This document shows positions 1 to 8,741 of a stretch of 64,000 bases of DNA, piece after piece. How positions within the stretch are numbered: position 1 is the first letter of the stretch; each line of letters opens with the position of its first letter. A program made the translations under genes and the position numbers. The stretch is from Marinilabilia salmonicolor JCM 21150 (lineage in GTDB: Bacteria > Bacteroidota > Bacteroidia > Bacteroidales > Marinilabiliaceae): positions 1-64,000 of the forward strand of contig NZ_AJKI01000026.1 in NCBI RefSeq assembly GCF_000259075.1, read 5' to 3'. The notes beneath the pieces were generated by a model. It had not been told where the DNA came from and made no database searches. It saw only the letters and a program-made list of their open reading frames with translations.

Positions 1-136
1 GATGAATGCCTTAAATATCAAGGAGTTTAATGATTGTATAAATATTTTGTCATGTACTTAGGAATTTTATATATTAATAACGCAACCTCCACCCCACAAA
101 TTTGCCAACAACCCCAAAATCCACTAAATTAAAATG

Positions 137-170
137 CCTATCCTCAATCATTTTTTTGATGATGGATAGG
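137..170 (+). repeat. Imperfect hairpin of unknown role
   Basis: CCTATCC at the left pairs with GGATAGG at the right, and the inner AATCA/TGATG arms surround a run of T. It sits just before a terminator-like hairpin, so the two may be the 3' end of an upstream transcript or a small RNA starting outside or near the window edge. No known RNA family was recognised. Confidence 0.4.
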
Positions 171-185
171 GTTAATAAATGGGAG

Positions 186-210
186 CCCAGTCATAAGACC
201 GGGTTTTTTT
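186..210 (+). terminator. Rho-independent terminator-like hairpin
   Basis: CCCAGTC and GACCGGG form a 7-bp stem with one A-C mismatch around an ATAA loop, followed by seven T. The transcript it ends is not visible as a gene in the first 185 bases, so it may belong to a gene or small RNA to the left. Confidence 0.6.
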
Positions 211-251
211 ATCGTAGATAAGAAACCCAAATTCTTATTAATACTTAGTCA

Positions 252-524
252 ATGCAGAAAATTAGCTCCTCAAATATCAGCTCAAAATACCTGAAAGATT
301 TCGAACTAAAAGACGACGGTTATTACTGGGAAACAGGAGACAGACAGATCCTCAAAAACCAGTTCCGGAAATTTAGTCGTGTGCTTGACTCATTCTCCAC
401 AGCCATGGAGTCAACTCCTCCTGAATCAAAAGAGAAGATATTGGATTATCTGGAACGAATTGCTGAAAAAACAGACAAATACCTAAAGAATAATAACCAT
501 CCGAATAGAAAAGATTCAAGCTAA
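252..524 (+). CDS. Small hypothetical protein, 90 aa
   Basis: I do not recognise this protein. It is 90 residues, charged and rich in Lys, Glu and Ser, with no signal peptide, membrane segment or Cys pair. The middle (about residues 38-80) looks helical and amphipathic. It reads in the same direction as the DksA-like gene 200 bases downstream and follows a terminator hairpin, so it probably has its own promoter. The ATG lies 40 bases after the T-run. It could be a lineage-restricted small cytosolic protein; a spurious ORF is possible but less likely because it runs cleanly over its full length. Confidence 0.5.
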   Translation: MQKISSSNISSKYLKDFELKDDGYYWETGDRQILKNQFRKFSRVLDSFSTAMESTPPESKEKILDYLERIAEKTDKYLKNNNHPNRKDSS

Positions 525-672
525 AGTTTAAAATATTCTTTTGCAATTAAAGATTGCTTCCGACAGGGCCCTTGCAATAACAGATTCTCTGGTAAACCTC
601 TGTCATATTTAAAGTAAAAGTACATCATTTCACAGCATCCAGAAGAATCATTGCAAATTGTAACAACAACCA

Positions 673-704
673 TTTGCCGGAAAAAAACAAGAAACCTATC
701 TTAG
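673..704 (+). promoter_or_regulatory. Candidate Bacteroidota promoter of the DksA-like gene
   Basis: TTTG at 673-676 is followed after 20 bases by TATCTTAG at 697-704. This differs by one base from the Bacteroidota -33/-7 pattern TTTG and TAnnTTTG. It lies 22 bases before the ATG at 727. Prediction by pattern only. Confidence 0.4.
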
Positions 705-726
705 CAAATCCACCGAAAAACGAATT

Positions 727-1062
727 ATGACCAAAGACGAAAAAGAGCAATTAGTAACCATCATAGAAGCAGAAATACAGAAACTAAAGGCAAAAATAGA
801 GGAGTTGAAACAATTCACCGAACCCATAGAACCCGACTGTGCCATAGGGCGCATCTCCCGGATGGATGCCATCAACAACAAGACAATTTTTGATGCCAGC
901 ATGCGCAACTCCAAAAACAGATTGTCGCAACTGGAACAAGTTCTGAAACTTAAAAATGACGGGATTTTTGGCATTTGCACCAAGTGTCACCAAAGTATTC
1001 CTTTTGAGAGATTAAAAATCAGACCTGAGATCCGATTCTGTGCCAATTGCCTGAAAAGATAA
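727..1062 (+). CDS. DksA/TraR-family zinc-finger protein
   Basis: This 111-residue protein has an N-terminal coiled coil (about residues 1-35 and 55-80) and a C-terminal four-Cys zinc finger with the pattern CTKC then CANC. That is the layout of DksA/TraR proteins, which enter the secondary channel of RNA polymerase and adjust initiation, often with ppGpp. The tip motif between the helices is not the typical DxxDxA of DksA, so it may be a structural relative with another role. It is shorter than DksA (about 150). A family 1 palindromic element begins four bases after the stop codon. Convergent with the HelD-like gene. Confidence 0.8.
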   Translation: MTKDEKEQLVTIIEAEIQKLKAKIEELKQFTEPIEPDCAIGRISRMDAINNKTIFDASMRNSKNRLSQLEQVLKLKNDGIFGICTKCHQSIPFERLKIRPEIRFCANCLKR

Positions 1063-1065
1063 TTT

Positions 1066-1135
1066 GTGTCTGTCCATAAATTACCACCTGCTTCGTTACG
1101 CTTGCCGCCAAAATACTCATTTACAATTGTAATTA
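1066..1135. repeat. Family 1 palindromic element, partial copy
   Basis: The left end GTGTCTGTCCATAAA matches other copies of the family, and the following 50 bases match the left arm of the 44118 copy. The right half is missing; the copy ends at a TAATTA (1130-1135) that overlaps the stop codon of the HelD-like gene. The flank on the left is TAATTT. Probably a decayed or solo half element. Confidence 0.6.
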
Positions 1136-3190
1136 ATCTAACAGCAGTGGCGATTTTTCTTTTACATACATTAGATTAAGGTGGTGCATGGCACGTGTAC
1201 AGGCAATATAGAGAAGGCCCCGGTCCACTTCATTGTTATAGTTGTCTGCATCTGCATCGGGGATTATAACCTGATCAAACTCTAACCCTTTGGCCATGTG
1301 AGATGAAGTAACAACCACCCCCTGTCCAAAGGCCCCTGTTTCGGCAGTCAGCAGAAGAATTCTGTCATAGGAATCTTCTAAACTCTTATAGATTCTGGCT
1401 GCCTGCTTCTGGGTTTTACACACGATACCCAGGGAATGATAGTCCGATTGTTCAAATTTATCGATTACAGCTTTGATTCTATCAGTTTGAGCACGCCTGG
1501 TTTTAAAACACTCCACCGAGGGTGCTTCTCCATGCCGCTCCACAACTTCGAGGTCACTGTCGGGCCGGATTTTTTGTGCAAAACGGGCTATTTCACTGGT
1601 AGAGCGGTAACTTTTGTTCAGTAACATACAATCAGCACCGGGAAAAACTTTTGCAATAGCATCAGAATTGGACGAACTGAAAGGATTAACAGACTGATTG
1701 GCGTCGCCCAAAATAGTCTTTTTGCAAGGAAGCAACCGCGAAAGAACTGCATACTGAACGGGCGTGTAATCCTGCATCTCGTCCACCAGCAAGTGCTTCA
1801 CATGGCTGAATGATTTGAAGCCCTCCAGTTTCAGCTTCATGTATGTCAACGGAAACACATCAGGATACTCAAAGATGGAAGCACGGGCATATTTAAACAT
1901 TTCAGACTCCCCCAGCCATTGATAAAAATCTTTGTAAAGTTCGCGCAAGTTGGTGATTCGAAACATATTTTTCACTTTCTTACGCAGCTCGTTTCGTTCC
2001 TTTCCGGTAATTTCATACTGATTGAAAAACAAGACGTCGCGCTCAATATGACTCACAATTTCATTGAATCTTGAAAAGATCGGCACCCGGTGTAGCGACT
2101 TGAATTTATCGGAAATGTAAGAATCCGGAATGGGATTGCGTTGCACCATCAACATCTCCGGCTCAAAGTAATTATTCTCGATGTATGTAAGATATTCATT
2201 CAGCTTATTTACGAACTCGAAAGTTGACTTGAACTGAATGCGATTTCTGAACTCCTCATCCTCCTTTTCCAACAACAAGGAAACCTGTTCAAAAAAAGTC
2301 TGAAAACGCACTTTTTTATCCAGGAGCTGATGCGCCAGCTCTTCCATGCCAATTTCAGGGATTCGCTCCTCTCCCAGCTCGGGCAATACGTTGGAGATGT
2401 AATCGGCAAAAACCTTATTGGGCGATAAAATCAGAATATCTTTGGAGGAGATAGATTCTCTAAACCGATAGAGTAAAAAAGCTATCCGGTGCAGAGCAAT
2501 GGATGTTTTTCCGGAACCTGCCACCCCCTGAATAATCAGCACACGTGAATCTTCATTTCGGATGATGGCATTCTGATCACGCTGAATAGTTGCCACGATG
2601 TGCTTCATTTTGTCATCCGAAGCTTTACCCAACTCGCGCTGAAGCACCTCATCATGGATATTCAGTGAACTCTCCAGCATGTACTCCATCTCTCCAAAAC
2701 GAATGCGGAATTGTCGCTTCAGGGTGATTTCTCCCTCTACTTTCCCACTGGGAGCTTCATAATATGCCGCTCCCAACTCAAAATCGTAAAACATGGAAGA
2801 TACCGGTGCCCGCCAGTCGTAAACCAAATTATCTTTTTGCTCCTCATCATAATAAGGATGAACTCCAACATAAACAGGCAATGCTTTTTGAGCACCCTGC
2901 TCTTTAAAATCAAAGCGACCAAACCAGGGGGATTGCATCAGCTTGCGCAACCGTTTTTTCTTTTCCACGGCAGCCTCACCAGTCAAAGAAGACTGTCTTA
3001 CCGACTGATGAACAGCCACTTTCTCCACATGGTCCATCCCGGTTTTGTGCTCCCACAGATAGTCCTTTTGAGCCTGAACTTCTTTGGCATATTCCTGCAC
3101 ATTTTTATCAATCCGATCGATGGCCGTTTGCAACTTTTCTTTAACTTCTTCCAGGTAGCTTCTCTCTTCTTTCTCGGTCTGATTGAACAT
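1133..3190 (-). CDS. helD: HelD-like UvrD/Rep-type ATPase
   Basis: This 685-residue protein has an N-terminal long coiled coil (residues 1-60), then a superfamily 1 helicase core. The Walker A motif GVAGSGKTS is near residue 223, the DEMQD Walker B near 470, and helicase motifs in the C-terminal third (SYRST, then TSSHMAKGLEFDQVI and YIACTRA). The long N-terminal arm before the ATPase core is typical of HelD/HelR proteins, which bind RNA polymerase and free stalled or drug-bound enzyme from DNA. Length fits the family (about 650-780). It is a single gene, convergent with the DksA-like gene. A DNA helicase of the UvrD family is the alternative, but the arm argues for HelD. Confidence 0.8.
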   Translation of the reverse strand: MFNQTEKEERSYLEEVKEKLQTAIDRIDKNVQEYAKEVQAQKDYLWEHKTGMDHVEKVAVHQSVRQSSLTGEAAVEKKKRLRKLMQSPWFGRFDFKEQGAQKALPVYVGVHPYYDEEQKDNLVYDWRAPVSSMFYDFELGAAYYEAPSGKVEGEITLKRQFRIRFGEMEYMLESSLNIHDEVLQRELGKASDDKMKHIVATIQRDQNAIIRNEDSRVLIIQGVAGSGKTSIALHRIAFLLYRFRESISSKDILILSPNKVFADYISNVLPELGEERIPEIGMEELAHQLLDKKVRFQTFFEQVSLLLEKEDEEFRNRIQFKSTFEFVNKLNEYLTYIENNYFEPEMLMVQRNPIPDSYISDKFKSLHRVPIFSRFNEIVSHIERDVLFFNQYEITGKERNELRKKVKNMFRITNLRELYKDFYQWLGESEMFKYARASIFEYPDVFPLTYMKLKLEGFKSFSHVKHLLVDEMQDYTPVQYAVLSRLLPCKKTILGDANQSVNPFSSSNSDAIAKVFPGADCMLLNKSYRSTSEIARFAQKIRPDSDLEVVERHGEAPSVECFKTRRAQTDRIKAVIDKFEQSDYHSLGIVCKTQKQAARIYKSLEDSYDRILLLTAETGAFGQGVVVTSSHMAKGLEFDQVIIPDADADNYNNEVDRGLLYIACTRAMHHLNLMYVKEKSPLLLD

Positions 3191-3505
3191 GCCTCGGTTT
3201 TATATTTGAATGATTGGAAAAATTCTTTTCAGGAAATAAATCTGTTGAACGAGCAATGACACTAAAAAGAGTCACCGACACGCAATATAAGAAGGTTATG
3301 CAGGACACATCCTTTCCTATAAAAAATTCAGGGGGGAGTAATGCCGCAATATTTTGATAAATGTATATGCATAGAGCGACAAAAATAATAAAAAAATCAC
3401 TACCAACAGGAGGCACCTATTGACTATAAATGGAGGCTTTTCATTATCTCAGAAAAAACACGTCTCAACCAATAATACTGAATTCACAATTTTATAAAAG
3501 TAAAA
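3191..3505. other. Intergenic stretch without a recognised gene
   Basis: This AT-rich stretch lies between the HelD-like gene and the terminator of the MarR operon. I see no credible ORF, RNA gene or repeat. It must hold the promoter of the HelD-like gene but I could not pick one with confidence. Confidence 0.5.
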
Positions 3506-3539
3506 AAGGGTGATTTCCGGTAAAGAAGAAAATCACCCT
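3502..3539 (-). terminator. Terminator of the nitroreductase-YceI-MarR operon
   Basis: Read on the minus strand, AGGGTGATTT and AAATCACCCT form a 10-bp perfect stem followed by TTTTTT. The stem overlaps the last codons of the MarR gene. Confidence 0.75.
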
Positions 3540-3982
3540 CTGGCTTTATCCAAAAGACGGTTCAGCTCGCTAATCTCGTCAGCAGAAAGATTTGAAAGAA
3601 GATTGTCCGTTTGCTTTTCACAACTCAGCATATCGTCCAACAAGGCAAGCCCTTTAGAGGTTATCTCAATGCTCTTTTGCCTTCGGTCAGCAGGATTTTC
3701 CACTCTGGTAACCATCTTTTTTTCCAACAGCCTGTCGATAATCCTGCTCACATCCGACACCTTATCCAACATTCGCTCTTTAACAAAGCCAATTGACAAA
3801 GGCGCCTCAGAACGAAAACCACGAAGAATCCTCAAAACATTATATTGCGGTTCAGTAATGCCAAACCGTTTGAATGACTGAACCATTTCATAGCTCAGCA
3901 CATTTGTAGTATATCGCAGGTTGATAAACCCTTTGTAGTATTCGTTCCGAAAGCGTCCTTTTATCTCATCTTCGATGCGCAT
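3533..3982 (-). CDS. MarR-family transcriptional regulator
   Basis: This 149-residue protein has the winged helix layout of MarR: an N-terminal dimer helix, a recognition region around LSIGFVKERMLDKVSDVSRI (about residues 75-95) and a wing containing the DRRQKS motif near residue 120, which is the usual D-x-R signature of MarR wings. MarR proteins repress adjacent detoxification genes and release DNA on binding phenolic or oxidant ligands. It is the last gene of an operon after the nitroreductase and YceI (18-bp gap). A dyad in the divergent promoter region (5248-5282) is a candidate operator, which would also control the pirin. Confidence 0.85.
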   Translation of the reverse strand: MRIEDEIKGRFRNEYYKGFINLRYTTNVLSYEMVQSFKRFGITEPQYNVLRILRGFRSEAPLSIGFVKERMLDKVSDVSRIIDRLLEKKMVTRVENPADRRQKSIEITSKGLALLDDMLSCEKQTDNLLSNLSADEISELNRLLDKARG

Positions 3983-4000
3983 AGCTCAACAATCCTTTGG

Positions 4001-4567
4001 TTACTTAACAAATAGTTCCACATTAATGAAAAATTCATCATCAATGGCTTTGTCGGCTAAATTATCAAAGAATTTTTTAGATCCGTAACGAACATCGTAT
4101 AAAGTTCTATCAACCTCTATGCGCGCTTTGTATCCTTCATTGGTTGGCTGTGCCAAAAATTCAACAGGATTGGTTCTTCCTTTTATGGTAAGATTTCCAT
4201 TGACTTTTATGTCAGTACCCGATTTTGATGAAGATAAAACCTCAAACCTGCTGGTTTTATGGTTTTCGACATCGAAGAAATCGGCAGACTTAAGATGTCC
4301 TTCCAACTGCTGATTCAATGACTCATCTTCAATATCTGTCACGGCAATACTTTCCATATCAATGACGAATTCTCCACCATAAATAACGTCGTCTTTAAGC
4401 ACCAGACCTCCTGATTTCAGATTGATGGTTCCATCATGTGATCCACCAATTTTTCCGGCTTCCCAAGTCAGAGTACTCTTCTTTACATCTACTTCTTTAG
4501 TTTCCTGTGCCTCAACATTAACTGCAAGGACAACTGCTACTATAAAAACAAACAATAACTTCTTCAT
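4001..4567 (-). CDS. YceI-family periplasmic lipocalin-like protein
   Basis: This protein begins MKKLLFVFIVAVV with a cleavable signal peptide ending near VEAQ, followed by a YceI domain (residues 25-188) with the features DVKKSTLTWEAGK, GGEFVIDMESI, LKSADFFDVENH and NGNLTIKG. YceI proteins are beta-barrel lipocalin-like proteins that bind isoprenoid or fatty amphiphiles in the periplasm and are linked to stress. I chose the ATG at 4567 because a start upstream would put 39 residues before an obvious signal peptide. It lies between nitroreductase (31-bp gap) and marR (18-bp gap), so the three are probably cotranscribed. Confidence 0.88.
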   Translation of the reverse strand: MKKLLFVFIVAVVLAVNVEAQETKEVDVKKSTLTWEAGKIGGSHDGTINLKSGGLVLKDDVIYGGEFVIDMESIAVTDIEDESLNQQLEGHLKSADFFDVENHKTSRFEVLSSSKSGTDIKVNGNLTIKGRTNPVEFLAQPTNEGYKARIEVDRTLYDVRYGSKKFFDNLADKAIDDEFFINVELFVK

Positions 4568-4598
4568 CTCTTTAAAATTTACAATTAAACCTTCATTT

Positions 4599-5216
4599 TC
4601 AAAATACAGTAACAATATCATCATACGACCTTCTGGGACGTCGCGGATAAAGGTCTTTCGACTCATCAGCATACCCCAGAGCAATGGCCATCACAACCTC
4701 TTCACTATCTTTAAGTCCAAAGGCTTTATGAACGCCGTCAAAATCAAGCCCGCTCATAGGATGCGAATCCACCCCAAATTCTTTGGCTGCAATCATCAAC
4801 GACATAGCCAATAACCCTGCATTGCTTTCTGCAAACTTTAACTTACGCTCCTCACTGGTTCCATAGAGAAACTGCGCAGCCTGTTTGGCTCCTTCAACAA
4901 TTTCTTCTCTGCCACCAACCGATTGAAGCATTTCCTCCCATACAGGATTTTCATTATTGTACCCCTCCTTGTTACCAACAACAATAAAGGTAACAGGGGC
5001 TTGAAGAATCTTCTCCTGATTATTGGCCAACTCATAAAGTTTGTTCCTGCCCTCATCTGTTTGAACCATCACAAGCCTCCAGGGCTGAAGATTAAACGCA
5101 GACGGAGCCATCACTGCCAAATCAACAATTTCTTTCACCTGCTCCTGCGAAAGTGATTTTGTTTTGTCAAAATTATTCACTGAACGACGTTCGGTAAAAA
5201 GTTTTCTTGTTTCCAT
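4599..5216 (-). CDS. NAD(P)H nitroreductase family protein
   Basis: This 205-residue protein (from METRKLFTERRSV) shows the FMN-binding nitroreductase marks: the RRSVNNFD basic start, MAPSAFNLQPWRLV, and a C-terminal VMAIALGYAD followed by PRRPR. The family reduces nitroaromatics, quinones or oxidised flavins as homodimers. A GTG start 30 bases upstream is possible, but the ATG at 5216 fits the family start better. First gene of the operon with yceI and marR; reads away from the pirin. Together with a pirin this looks like an electrophile or quinone stress response. Substrate not known. Confidence 0.85.
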   Translation of the reverse strand: METRKLFTERRSVNNFDKTKSLSQEQVKEIVDLAVMAPSAFNLQPWRLVMVQTDEGRNKLYELANNQEKILQAPVTFIVVGNKEGYNNENPVWEEMLQSVGGREEIVEGAKQAAQFLYGTSEERKLKFAESNAGLLAMSLMIAAKEFGVDSHPMSGLDFDGVHKAFGLKDSEEVVMAIALGYADESKDLYPRRPRRSYDDIVTVF

Positions 5217-5247
5217 ATCAATAGATCTTTTTTTATTATCAATCACA

Positions 5248-5282
5248 TTGCAAATATATGTTTTAACTTTATATGTTGCAAC
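5248..5282. promoter_or_regulatory. Candidate MarR operator dyad
   Basis: TTGCAAATATAT on the left is mirrored by ATATGTTGCAA on the right, and the right half contains the perfect 8-bp palindrome GTTGCAAC (5275-5282). It lies between the divergent nitroreductase operon and the pirin gene, where the MarR product of the operon would be expected to act. Binding is inferred. Confidence 0.5.
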
Positions 5283-5362
5283 GCTTAATTTATTTTTTCT
5301 ATTTTTTTAACAAACAAATTACTATCTTCAGAAATCATAAAATTAATTAGAACCAAAGCATT

Positions 5363-6232
5363 ATGTCAGTAAACAACCTGATAATAGAAGAAAGAGCTGC
5401 AGACATAGGAAACTTTTTAGTAGGAAGACTACTGCCTTTTCGACGCAAAAGAGCAGTAGGACCTTTCGTTTTTATCGATCACATGGGCCCGACCTCCATG
5501 GATAAAAACCAGAACCTGAATGTTCTGCCTCATCCACATATCGGACTCTCGACCCTCACCTATCTTTTCGAAGGTTCCATCATGCATCGGGACAGCTTAG
5601 GAAATGAAGTTGAAATTAAACCGGGGGCAGTAAATTGGATGACGGCAGGAAAAGGTGTGGTACATTCCGAAAGAACCCCAGACTATCTGCGTAACGCACA
5701 CAAAAGTCTCCACGGCCTGCAAATATGGGTAGCTTTGCCAAAAGAGGAGGAGGAAATCGAACCTTCTTTTACACATATCGAAGCAGATAAAATACCGGAA
5801 TGGGAACAAGATGAGTTACAATTCAGACTGATTGCAGGGGAAGCATTTGGACAAAAATCACCCGTACCGGCTTTTAGCAATCTCTACATGATAGAAATCA
5901 AAAGTAAATATCCTCAAAAAGTATCGCCGGGCAAAGATTTGTATGGCGAAAGCGGAATCTATATTCTAAAAGGGAATATCACAAGCGAAGGACAAACTTA
6001 CGAGTCAAAACAGTTACTAATTGCCAAAGACAGCGTTGTTTGTGAATTTGAAATGGGAGAAAATTCAACAGTTTACATTTTTGGCGGAACTCCCCTGCCG
6101 GAAGAACATTACATCGACTGGAATTTTGTCTCCTCGAGTAAAGAACGCTTAAAGCAAGCAAAAAAAGACTGGATAAAACAACTTTTCCCCAAGGTACCGG
6201 GAGAAACGGAGTTTATTCCTTATCCGGGATAA
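5363..6232 (+). CDS. Pirin family protein
   Basis: This 289-residue bicupin shows the pirin N-terminal domain with metal-binding residues in HPHIGLSTLTYLFEG (two His), HRDS and GVVHSE (His, Glu), then the LHGLQIWVALP segment and a second cupin (residues 170-285). Bacterial pirins bind Fe or Ni, and some have quercetin dioxygenase activity; others adjust metabolic enzymes. It is divergent from nitroreductase-yceI-marR with the putative MarR operator between, which suggests joint control under quinone or electrophile stress. Ends before a strong hairpin shared with the convergent GH3 gene. Confidence 0.9.
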   Translation: MSVNNLIIEERAADIGNFLVGRLLPFRRKRAVGPFVFIDHMGPTSMDKNQNLNVLPHPHIGLSTLTYLFEGSIMHRDSLGNEVEIKPGAVNWMTAGKGVVHSERTPDYLRNAHKSLHGLQIWVALPKEEEEIEPSFTHIEADKIPEWEQDELQFRLIAGEAFGQKSPVPAFSNLYMIEIKSKYPQKVSPGKDLYGESGIYILKGNITSEGQTYESKQLLIAKDSVVCEFEMGENSTVYIFGGTPLPEEHYIDWNFVSSSKERLKQAKKDWIKQLFPKVPGETEFIPYPG

Positions 6233-6276
6233 AAAGAAATAAATACAAATCAACTTTCTGATCCCCTCTTTCTCTC

Positions 6277-6314
6277 AAAAAAAACGGGAGTGCCCGCATG
6301 GACAATCCCGTTTT
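6277..6314. terminator. Bidirectional terminator between pirin and GH3
   Basis: AAAACGGGA (6281-6289) pairs with TCCCGTTTT (6306-6314), with A-runs on the left and T-runs on the right so that it can end transcripts from both sides. Confidence 0.7.
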
Positions 6315-6336
6315 AATCTCATATTATGCAAGCTTA

Positions 6337-8676
6337 TTAGATATTGGGAGTTTCCCATTTTTTAGTCTCAGCACAAACAACATCCACGACTTCTTCGCCA
6401 ACCTGTACTTTAAAATCTCCTTCTTCCAGAATCCACTTTCCGTCAGCACCAACAAACGCGAGATCAGAACCTTTAAGGGTCATAGTAACTGTCTTTGTTT
6501 CTCCTGGCTGAATTTCAACTTTCTCGAAATTACGCAAACGACGCACATCAGGAGTCAATGAAGCCACAAGATCACTGCTAAACAGCAAAACACTTTCCTT
6601 CCCTACAACATCACCGGTATTGGTCACGTCCACAGTAAAAGTCAGCTCGTCTCCGGCTGTAAAGGAGGATTTATCCACAGAAAGATTGCTGTAATCGAAA
6701 TCGGTATAGCTCAAACCATAACCAAATGCCCATTGAAACGACATCTGAGAATTGTAGTTGTATGCACCTTCCATCATACCGGTTTGCTCGCTGGGTTTGT
6801 AATCATAACTGCCCAACGAATTCACTGCTTTAGGATAAGAGAACGGCAGCTTACCGCTGAAATTCACATCACCACTAACCAAATTGGCCAAAGCATCACC
6901 ACCAAAGTTTCCGGGCAACATCACATTTACCACAGCATCTGCCAACGGTTCAATTTCACTTAATACACGAGGACGACCACTGTTAATCACCAATACAATT
7001 GGTTTGCCGGTCTTGCTCAGGGCTTTAACCAGATTAAGTTGATTCTCTGACAAAGTCAGATCATTCAGATTTCCGGGCGTTTCACAATAGGAGTTTTCAC
7101 CAATGCAGGCAAAAATCATATCCACATTACGTGCAGCCGCAACAGCCTTTTCGATTTCAGGCTCATTCTCTTCCCAGTACTGGCCATCATTATCGTATGT
7201 TACACCGGGTTCATAAACCACTTTACTGCTTCCAAATCTGGCTTTAAAAGCCTCCTGAATGGTATTGTGCTTTGCAGCAAATTTATCAGCACCTGTTCCC
7301 TGCCACGTGTAAGACCATCCACCATTTAATGTACGCATTGAGTTGGCGTTGGGGCCTGTAACCAAAATCCTCTTCCCGTCAACCAAAGGCAAGACATCGT
7401 CCTCATTTTTCAACAATACGATAGATTCTTCAGCAGCCTGCAAAGCAGCTTTACCAAATTCCTCACCTCCAAACAACGGGAAATCTTCCACCTCGTAAAC
7501 GGGAGTTTCAAAAAGTCCCAAACGATACTTCATCCGTAATACACGACGAACCGCATCATCGATACGACTCATCTTCACTTCTCCATCTTCCACCAATTCT
7601 TTCAAAAGAACACAGAAATCCCAGTTATACGGTTCCATTGCCATATCGATACCGGCATTGATGGCCTGTTTAATGGCGTCTTTTTTGTCGGCTGCAGTTT
7701 TCTCTCTTGTATAAAGATTATTGATATCAGCCCAATCGGTAACAACCATTCCATCCCAATTCAGATCTTCTTTAAGCCATTCAGTCAATAATTCATAACT
7801 GGCATGCACAGGCACTCCATTAACAGAACCAGAGTTCACCATAACACTTAAAGCTCCTGCTTCTATGGCTTCCTTGAAAGGGGCAAAATGCTTTTCACGT
7901 AACTGTTGTTCACTGATAATTGCAGGAGTCCGGTCTTTCCCTGAAACAGACGCACCATATCCCATATAATGCTTCATACAAACAGCAATTTGCTCTTTAC
8001 CAACATTATTGGGATCATCCCCCTGGTGCCCAATAACAGCTTCGTGGGCCATTTCTGCATTCAATAACGCATCTTCACCGTAATTTTCCCACATACGCGG
8101 CCAGCGCGCATCACGCCCAAGGTCAACCGTTGGTGCAAAAGTCCAGGGTACACTACCCGCTTTAGTTTCATAAGCTGTTATCTCTCCACCTCTATGAACC
8201 AAAGAGCGGTTAAAGGTTGCCCCCATATTCAGTGTCTGAGGAAACATTGTACCATCCAGAATATAGGTAGAGCCATGAATCTGATCCAATCCGTAAATAG
8301 CCGGGATACCAATTTCCTCCAGAGATTTTTCCTGAATTTTACTGATGATCTCATGCCATTTATCTCTGGTCTGAGCAGTGGTTCCGGGAGTATTTAGAAT
8401 AGAACCCACTTTGTATTTTCCAATTACTGTATCCAACAATGCCTCGCTCAATTGGAAATCACCTTGATGAACCGATCCGGGAACACCCAATACGTCGATA
8501 GTCAACTGAGTCATTTGCCCGATTTTTTCTTCAAGAGTCATTTCGCTAAGCAAAGCCTCCACTTTCTGCTCAATCTCTGCATCTTTGGGAATTGCAGGCT
8601 CTGCACTTTTTTGAGGTGAAGAGTTGCACGCCTGCAAAAACGCAACAGCAAGTAAAAAAATAAAAATTCGTTTCAT
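6337..8676 (-). CDS. bglX: GH3 beta-glucosidase-type lipoprotein, BglX-like
   Basis: This 779-residue protein has a lipoprotein signal (LAVAFLQAC, Cys 17), a GH3 N-terminal barrel (about 40-370), a GH3 C-terminal domain (about 420-640) and a fibronectin-like domain (about 685-765). The nucleophile Asp is in [10 protein letters not shown] and the likely acid/base Glu in [10 protein letters not shown]. The family releases glucose from beta-linked gluco-oligosaccharides; the ENSYCETPG segment resembles broad exo-beta-1,3/1,4-glucanases. It follows another GH3 gene on the same strand (65-bp gap), so the two probably form an operon for beta-glucan breakdown in the periplasm or at the outer membrane. 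Confidence 0.88.
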   Translation of the reverse strand: MKRIFIFLLAVAFLQACNSSPQKSAEPAIPKDAEIEQKVEALLSEMTLEEKIGQMTQLTIDVLGVPGSVHQGDFQLSEALLDTVIGKYKVGSILNTPGTTAQTRDKWHEIISKIQEKSLEEIGIPAIYGLDQIHGSTYILDGTMFPQTLNMGATFNRSLVHRGGEITAYETKAGSVPWTFAPTVDLGRDARWPRMWENYGEDALLNAEMAHEAVIGHQGDDPNNVGKEQIAVCMKHYMGYGASVSGKDRTPAIISEQQLREKHFAPFKEAIEAGALSVMVNSGSVNGVPVHASYELLTEWLKEDLNWDGMVVTDWADINNLYTREKTAADKKDAIKQAINAGIDMAMEPYNWDFCVLLKELVEDGEVKMSRIDDAVRRVLRMKYRLGLFETPVYEVEDFPLFGGEEFGKAALQAAEESIVLLKNEDDVLPLVDGKRILVTGPNANSMRTLNGGWSYTWQGTGADKFAAKHNTIQEAFKARFGSSKVVYEPGVTYDNDGQYWEENEPEIEKAVAAARNVDMIFACIGENSYCETPGNLNDLTLSENQLNLVKALSKTGKPIVLVINSGRPRVLSEIEPLADAVVNVMLPGNFGGDALANLVSGDVNFSGKLPFSYPKAVNSLGSYDYKPSEQTGMMEGAYNYNSQMSFQWAFGYGLSYTDFDYSNLSVDKSSFTAGDELTFTVDVTNTGDVVGKESVLLFSSDLVASLTPDVRRLRNFEKVEIQPGETKTVTMTLKGSDLAFVGADGKWILEEGDFKVQVGEEVVDVVCAETKKWETPNI

Positions 8677-8704
8677 GGTTTTATTAGTTATTTAGTTTGA
8701 AAGT

Positions 8705-8713
8705 GTAAATATA
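8705..8713 (-). promoter_or_regulatory. Weak candidate -7 element before bglX
   Basis: Read on the minus strand, TATATTTAC matches TAnnTTTG with one change and lies about 30 bases before the ATG. No clear -33 TTTG was seen, so this is a weak call. Confidence 0.25.
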
Positions 8714-8741
8714 ACACGGAAGATTGAATTTCCTATGAGAT

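Noticed and set aside
137-210. tRNA or known small RNA at the left edge
   Set aside because: No cloverleaf or known family pattern; only a hairpin and a terminator can be supported.
2711-3259. 182-residue plus-strand ORF
   Set aside because: Antisense to the HelD-like gene; composition of a shadow frame.
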